Assembly (NCBI GenBank): GCA_021108395.1
Contig: JAIOQZ010000024.1
Coordinates: 1 to 64,000, forward strand
Origin: Candidatus Cloacimonadota bacterium
GTDB lineage: Bacteria; Cloacimonadota; Cloacimonadia; Cloacimonadales; JAIOQZ01
Length of the DNA stretch: 64,000 bases
Direction of reading: 5' to 3'
The notes under the pieces were generated by a model. It was not told the DNA's origin. It did no database searches and was given only the letters and a program-made list of their open reading frames with translations. Below are positions 59,654 through 64,000 of this stretch, piece by piece; position 1 is the stretch's first letter; each line of letters begins with the position of its first letter. The position numbers and the translations under genes are program-made.

Positions 59654-60582
59654 AATACCTGCCACTTCTCGTTCTGCTGCTGCCGCTGCTGACCGCCTGC
59701 GACGGCACAACCGACACCCAGACCGTCGCCACAGCGCAAATCACCCAGATTCTCGACGACATCGAGGAATCATTCAACCTGCTAGAAGGTGTCGAGCCCA
59801 TCATCGCGCATTACAGCGACGACTATCTGCACAACGGCGACGGGCTGCAGATGGCTCAGCTGGACTGGGAACTGCGCATTGGCCAGTATGCCATCATGGA
59901 CATCGTCAATCTCGATATCGAGCTGAACGGCTACGACGCCACAGCCACCTTCGAGCTGCACCTCGACGACACGAACGACATCGATATTTTCCTCGAACCG
60001 AATGCGCACGGCGACATGTCGTACTTTCGCAAGGAAAACGGCGTGTGGAAGATATATGGCAACCAGGATCCCGGCGGGGGCAACAGCCTGTATATTAGCA
60101 GCGAGCCGAGCAATGCGCGCATCTATTTCGACAACGTATTCATGCACAAACACACGCCAGACACACTGCTCTCGGTGCCCACCGGCAACCACACGCTACG
60201 TCTGTACAAGCCCGACTGGAACGAACTGGAGAGCGCCATCGACGTTGACCAGACGATGCAGCTCGACTACACGCTAAGCCTCCCCGACTGGCCACGCCCC
60301 ATCTTCGACATCGAAAGCCCCGTGAACGGCGAGACGGTCAACTCCGCCACGTTTCCGGTGGCCGCCATCGTGCAACTGAGCGACGAAGACGGTACGCTGT
60401 CCGATTTCGATGGCGTCTATGTTATCGTCAGCGTCAACGGCAACGAGACAATCGTGACGACCAGCGGCATCCTGAACACCCAGATAGAGCTTGCGGTGGG
60501 TGAAAACGAAGTGCAACTGCGAGCCACAGGCGCTGCCGGGCACACCGGCGTTAGCGACCCATATCTTGTGACGAGGCAATAA
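59650..60582 (+). CDS. PEGA-domain lipoprotein
   Basis: 310 residues, GTG start overlapping rlmD. Lipobox LPLLTACDG gives Cys17. Residues ~30-145 resemble a small NTF2-like domain (ILDDIEESFNLLEGVEPIIA, SYFRKENGVWKIYGNQ). A PEGA-like domain follows (SLYISSEPSNARIYFDNVFM, SVPTGNHTLRLYKP), then an Ig-like domain (FDIESPVNGETVNSATFPVA). PEGA domains often lie in surface lipoproteins; ligand unknown. Its gene is in tight linkage with rlmD, most likely by chance. Confidence 0.75.
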   Translation: MKYLPLLVLLLPLLTACDGTTDTQTVATAQITQILDDIEESFNLLEGVEPIIAHYSDDYLHNGDGLQMAQLDWELRIGQYAIMDIVNLDIELNGYDATATFELHLDDTNDIDIFLEPNAHGDMSYFRKENGVWKIYGNQDPGGGNSLYISSEPSNARIYFDNVFMHKHTPDTLLSVPTGNHTLRLYKPDWNELESAIDVDQTMQLDYTLSLPDWPRPIFDIESPVNGETVNSATFPVAAIVQLSDEDGTLSDFDGVYVIVSVNGNETIVTTSGILNTQIELAVGENEVQLRATGAAGHTGVSDPYLVTRQ

Positions 60583-60583
60583 C

Positions 60584-61219
60584 ATGAAGCTGGAACAAGC
60601 CCGCCAGAGCATTGCCCAGTGGTTTGCCCGCGTGTATGCTCGTGGACTCACCACCGCCGCCGGCGGCAACCTCAGTCTGCGCGTGGGCGGCCACGTCGTC
60701 ATCTCGCCCTCAGGCGGCGACAAAGGCGCTCTGCAAGCGAGTGACTGCGCTGTCGTATCGCTGGAGGCTGCCTCCCGCATCGATGGCCTTGCGCCCAGTT
60801 GCGAGCTGCCCATGCACCTGGCCATCTACCGCGCCCGCCCCGACGTGGCGGCCATCATGCACGCGCATCCCGTTCATGTGAGCGCGTTTGCCGTGTGCAG
60901 CGCCACCCTGCGCACCGATCTCTTTGCCGAAGACTACCTGCTGGTTCCGCGCCTCGGCGTGGCGGCCTATCATACGCCGTCCAGTCCCGCGCTGGCCGAG
61001 GCCGCAGCCGATGCCGCCCTGGGCTGCCAGGCCGTGCTGCTGCAAGGCCACGGCGTACTGACGTTGGGCGACGACCTGGCACAGTGCTTTGCGCGGTTGG
61101 AATGCCTCGAGCATACAGCGCAGGTGCAGTGGCTGTGCCTGGGACGCCGGGATGTGCGTTGGCTGTCCGCCGAGCAGAAAGCCGACATCGACCAGCGGCT
61201 CAGGCGCGGGGAGAAGTGA
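60584..61219 (+). CDS. Class II aldolase/epimerase family protein
   Basis: 211 residues. Metal-binding HAHPVH (about residues 88-93), N-terminal GGNLSLRVGGHVVISPSG, and QGHGVLTLG later, as in L-fuculose-1-phosphate aldolase and related dehydratase-type members. Specific substrate unclear: methylthioribulose-phosphate dehydratase and fuculose aldolase are both possible. Its TGA overlaps the rfbC ATG (TGATG), so coupled. Confidence 0.8.
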   Translation: MKLEQARQSIAQWFARVYARGLTTAAGGNLSLRVGGHVVISPSGGDKGALQASDCAVVSLEAASRIDGLAPSCELPMHLAIYRARPDVAAIMHAHPVHVSAFAVCSATLRTDLFAEDYLLVPRLGVAAYHTPSSPALAEAAADAALGCQAVLLQGHGVLTLGDDLAQCFARLECLEHTAQVQWLCLGRRDVRWLSAEQKADIDQRLRRGEK

Positions 61220-61803
61220 TGCCGTTTACCGTGCAAGACACCGCCCTGCGCGACGTGAAGCTGCTGAACATCACCCGCTTTGACGACGCCCGTGGCTGGT
61301 TCATCGAGGCGCACAAGCACAGCGACTTCACCGCCGCCGGCATCGAGGCGCAATTCGTTCAGGACAACTGCTCACGTTCGAGCAGGGGCGTCCTGCGCGG
61401 ATTGCATTTTCAGTTGCCTCCGCATGAACAGGGCAAGCTCATCCTGCCGCTCGAAGGCCGTCTCTACGACGTCGCGCTCGACCTGCGCACCGGCTCGCCG
61501 AGCTATAACCGCTGGCAGGCATTCACGCTCGACGCCGCCACCCCGCAGGCGTTGTGGATACCACCCGGCTTCGCGCACGGGTTCCTCGTGCTCAGCGAGA
61601 CGGCGCTGTTCCTGTACAAAGTCACCGCCGAATACGCCCCCGGCCACGAGGGTGGCATCCGCTGGGATGACCCCGACCTGGGCATCGAGTGGCCGCAACG
61701 CCAGCCGGTGTTGTCGCCCAAGGACACAGCGCTGCCGTTGTTGAAAGATTTTTGTTCGCCGTTTGTATATGGCTCAGCGGCGGGAAAAGAAAAAGGCGTC
61801 TGA
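61219..61803 (+). CDS. rfbC: dTDP-4-dehydrorhamnose 3,5-epimerase
   Basis: 194 residues from the ATG at 61219. RmlC motifs: DDARGWFIEAHKH, FVQDNCSRSSRGVLRGLHFQ, KLILPLEGRLYDVALDLR, WIPPGFAHGFLVLSE, KVTAEYAPGHEGGIRWDDPD. Acts in dTDP-L-rhamnose synthesis for surface glycans; rfbA, B and D are not in the window. Its 3' end overlaps the opposing patatin gene by 30 bases. Confidence 0.9.
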   Translation: MPFTVQDTALRDVKLLNITRFDDARGWFIEAHKHSDFTAAGIEAQFVQDNCSRSSRGVLRGLHFQLPPHEQGKLILPLEGRLYDVALDLRTGSPSYNRWQAFTLDAATPQALWIPPGFAHGFLVLSETALFLYKVTAEYAPGHEGGIRWDDPDLGIEWPQRQPVLSPKDTALPLLKDFCSPFVYGSAAGKEKGV

Positions 61804-63921
61804 AACGAAACCTACAAAAATGTAATACATCGGTCGCCCGTAGCGATGCCAGCCCACACCCACTCTGGCAGGCCCCAGCGGTGTTTTGTAACCCAATCGA
61901 AACCCTCCGCCACATTCGATGGCTTTGTCTGGTTCCCAATAGTCGGTGTCACCAAACTTGGCGGCGTTCCCCTGTATGTCCACAAAGACGTTGTTCCAGG
62001 GTTCCATGCGCAACGTCAGGTTGGAGATTTTGTAATGCGGCGCACTGTGCTCATGGTCGTAATAGCCGAGAAAGCTGTCCATCCCGCCGATGTAGAAGGG
62101 GTCGAAGTCAACCGCTTCCCGCTCGAAGTAGGTGCCCTGCTCGAAGGCGATACGCAAACTCAACCTGCGCCACAACGGGAGCAGCAACTGCGTGTTCATG
62201 TTGAATCGCTGGTAGTCCTCATCGCTCAACGTACCCTCGCGTGCTGTGACATACTTGGCCATCAGTTGCCAACCGCGCATGGGGAAAACCCAGTCATCCA
62301 ACGATTCGTAGTAGAGCTTGGCGCCGAGGCCGGAGGTTTGAAACGAGCTTTTGATCTCCGTCTCGGAGACATCCTCATAAATATGCGCGTCGCTGGTGAA
62401 GACGTAACCCTCGATGGTGACCCGATCGAAGGCGAACAGGCCAACGCCCACTGTCATGCCTTTCTCGAGCGTATTCACTTTTCGCACCTTGCGATGGTTG
62501 GCATTGTAGATGAAAAGCCCTTCTTCTTTCAAGTATGGAAAGACGTGCAGATAACCGCCCCACAGATTGCCGAAGTTTTTCACATAGTCGAGATTGATTT
62601 CCTTGCGTCCGCCAACGTCGGCGGAGACAATGAGCTTGCTGTTGCGCTGCACCACGTTAGTCAGCTCCACCCCGACGCCCAGAACAAGCTCGTCTCGGTC
62701 ACTGTAGCGAACGTTTATCCACAGCCACTTACGCTCCCTCTCGGCTACCTTGAGCGCCAGTATCAGGTGTCCATCTTCGCGGCGCACTACAGGATACAGC
62801 GTTCGGAACAGGTGAGAACGATAGGCGCGGCGCACACCATCGAGTATCTCTGCGCTGGTGTAGGGTTCTCCTTCCCGCAGTCCGGTGTAAACGCGAACCT
62901 TCTGCGAACTGAGCGTCTTTTGCCCCGACACATCGATCCGGTCGAACACCATTGCCTGAGGCAGCATGTCGGCGGAGGGGCGCTGTTCTTCATTCCGCAC
63001 AGAGCAAAGCTCACGAAGTCGCGCCAGATTGGCGCGGGCGGCAGCTTCTCCGGCCGCGATAATGGCGGTCGCCTGGTCGAAGTCGAGCAGTTCGAGGTTT
63101 GGCATATCGGGACAGAGCAGCAGGTCGCACAGCGGTGCGGTCTCCGCTACGTTTTTATTCATGACCACCCTCATGCTCTGCGAGAGAACATCGATAACGT
63201 CGTTGAGGTTATCGGGGGAATCGAGCGTTGTATTGGTCTTCACGCCAATGATGATGTCGGCGCCCATCTCCAGGGCTTCACGCGCCGGTAGATTGGACAG
63301 AAGGCCGCCGTCAACCAGCGTGCGACCATTCAGCTCGAAGGGCAGCAACAAGGGCGGAAAGCTCACCGATGCCCGTATCGCTTCGTGCAGGCTGGGACCG
63401 TTCAGTACAATCGACTGGCCGGTTCCAAGGTCTGTGGTTACAGCGCGAAACGGGACTGGCAAAAGGTCGAAGTCGGTGATGTGCGAAACCTGGCTGGTAA
63501 GTTTGAAGAGTGTTTCGATGAGGTTCTGTCCACTGTGAAACCCACGTGGCAACCGTAGCGAACATTCATCATCGAAATAGAACACCGCGTTGGCGTGTTC
63601 CCCCCAGCGCTTCTCGCCGATGTAAAACGCATGGCGGGGAAAGTTGTCCTGAAGCTCGCTACGCAGGTCCATTTCGGTGAATATCACTTCGAGTTCCGCG
63701 CCGCTATAGCCGGCAGCGTACAATCCGCCAATGACGGCGCCCATGCTCGTGCCGGAGATGCAATCGACCTGCAATCCTTCCTCGTCCAGCACCTTGAGCA
63801 CTCCAATGTGCGCCAGCGAACGAGCACCTCCACCGGAAAGAACCAACGCTGTTTTGGCCGACAAAGGCCGCAATATCAGCATGGCCAGCAACAGAAACAG
63901 CAGGCGATTACGCTTCTTCAT
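61774..63921 (-). CDS. Patatin-like phospholipase fused to a POTRA/surface-antigen beta-barrel
   Basis: 715 residues. Signal peptide, then patatin domain with oxyanion loop LSGGGARSLAHIGV, nucleophile SGTSMGAVIGG and the DGG of LVDGGLLSNLP. A POTRA-like region (~315-390: VYTGLREGEPYTSAEILDGV) and a barrel follow (FVDIQGNAAKFGD, YKTPLGPARVGVGWHRYGRP) ending ...FVSDAFFFSRR. The layout is that of type Vd autotransporters/PlpD. Likely an outer-membrane or surface lipase. It overlaps the preceding gene start by 14 bases. Confidence 0.9.
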   Translation of the reverse strand: MKKRNRLLFLLLAMLILRPLSAKTALVLSGGGARSLAHIGVLKVLDEEGLQVDCISGTSMGAVIGGLYAAGYSGAELEVIFTEMDLRSELQDNFPRHAFYIGEKRWGEHANAVFYFDDECSLRLPRGFHSGQNLIETLFKLTSQVSHITDFDLLPVPFRAVTTDLGTGQSIVLNGPSLHEAIRASVSFPPLLLPFELNGRTLVDGGLLSNLPAREALEMGADIIIGVKTNTTLDSPDNLNDVIDVLSQSMRVVMNKNVAETAPLCDLLLCPDMPNLELLDFDQATAIIAAGEAAARANLARLRELCSVRNEEQRPSADMLPQAMVFDRIDVSGQKTLSSQKVRVYTGLREGEPYTSAEILDGVRRAYRSHLFRTLYPVVRREDGHLILALKVAERERKWLWINVRYSDRDELVLGVGVELTNVVQRNSKLIVSADVGGRKEINLDYVKNFGNLWGGYLHVFPYLKEEGLFIYNANHRKVRKVNTLEKGMTVGVGLFAFDRVTIEGYVFTSDAHIYEDVSETEIKSSFQTSGLGAKLYYESLDDWVFPMRGWQLMAKYVTAREGTLSDEDYQRFNMNTQLLLPLWRRLSLRIAFEQGTYFEREAVDFDPFYIGGMDSFLGYYDHEHSAPHYKISNLTLRMEPWNNVFVDIQGNAAKFGDTDYWEPDKAIECGGGFRLGYKTPLGPARVGVGWHRYGRPMYYIFVGFVSDAFFFSRR

Positions 63922-64000
63922 CTGGCTCGAACTTGAGGCCGGTGCCTGTGTGCAGCACCAGAAAGCGATTGAAAATCTGGCGCACCTTGCGCAGGGTGTA
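63908..64000 (-). CDS. C-terminal fragment of an unidentified gene
   Basis: The final 30 codons, ending KVRQIFNRFLVLHTG...FEPDEEA then TAA at 63908-63910. The stop lies inside the start of the patatin gene, so the two are translationally coupled. It continues past the right edge; no family can be given. Confidence 0.6.
   Translation of the reverse strand, partial: YTLRKVRQIFNRFLVLHTGTGLKFEPDEEA

Overview
The window looks like a chromosomal segment of a Gram-negative bacterium of the FCB / candidate-phylum type. A Cloacimonadota-like lineage is my best guess, not a proof. The outer-membrane character comes from waaA (Kdo transferase), an ExbB-ExbD-TonB operon, RlpA, a patatin fused to a surface-antigen barrel, and several lipoproteins. 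The FCB flavour comes from a gingipain-family protease ending in an NPFNP-type FlgD-like/T9SS-like sorting tail, and from secreted beta-helix and beta-propeller proteins. Most of the window is GC-rich, gene-dense and conventional. Several stretches are visibly more AT-rich: 1-7.9 kb, part of 14.8-15.5 kb, 20.8-21.9 kb, 25.5-26.2 kb and 30.9-31.9 kb.

The most unusual part is 1-7807. It is a tandem array of a two-gene cassette: B, a secreted propeller-like protein, and A, a secreted NlpC/P60-type cysteine peptidase. Each B overlaps the following A by ATGA. Three A copies (203, 203 and 202 residues) stop just after the peptidase domain, a fourth is reduced to its signal peptide, and only the last copy (613 residues) carries a beta-helix and C-terminal domain. 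Where the short A genes end, a consensus promoter (TTGACA, 17 bases, TATAAT) drives the next B, and the A stop codon lies inside the -35 box. The copies mix near-identical and strongly diverged segments, as if shaped by recombination or gene conversion.

The rest, left to right: a stand-alone iron-sulfur/molybdopterin formate-dehydrogenase-type enzyme (8.1-10.8 kb); the gingipain-like protease and a barrel-like outer-membrane protein; a minus-strand run with a NusG-II-like protein, an AmmeMemoRadiSam radical SAM enzyme, HtpX-like protease, LemA, a zinc-ribbon protein and waaA; rhuM and a type-2 ileS separated by dispersed hairpin repeats; an AT-rich HEPN-like orphan; small proteins, an MFS permease, recF and dnaN; a propeller lipoprotein and HU; a lipoprotein and a large TerB-like/FHA-like/ABCG-like fusion transporter; RlpA and a receiver protein with an H-box but no ATPase; gcvT; exbB-exbD-tonB; an Era-like GTPase, an M48 peptidase and a CHASE2 adenylate cyclase; an M14 carboxypeptidase; a CHAP hydrolase; and an 1834-residue Ser/Thr-kinase/ATPase/TPR/GAF/histidine-kinase fusion.

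The last 9 kb on the plus strand is a compact run: adenine deaminase, a hexapeptide acyltransferase, a polyprenol-phosphate-mannose-synthase-like GT2, rlmD, a PEGA lipoprotein, a class II aldolase and rfbC. It meets the patatin-barrel gene convergently. I saw no tRNA, rRNA, CRISPR array, insertion sequence or prophage.
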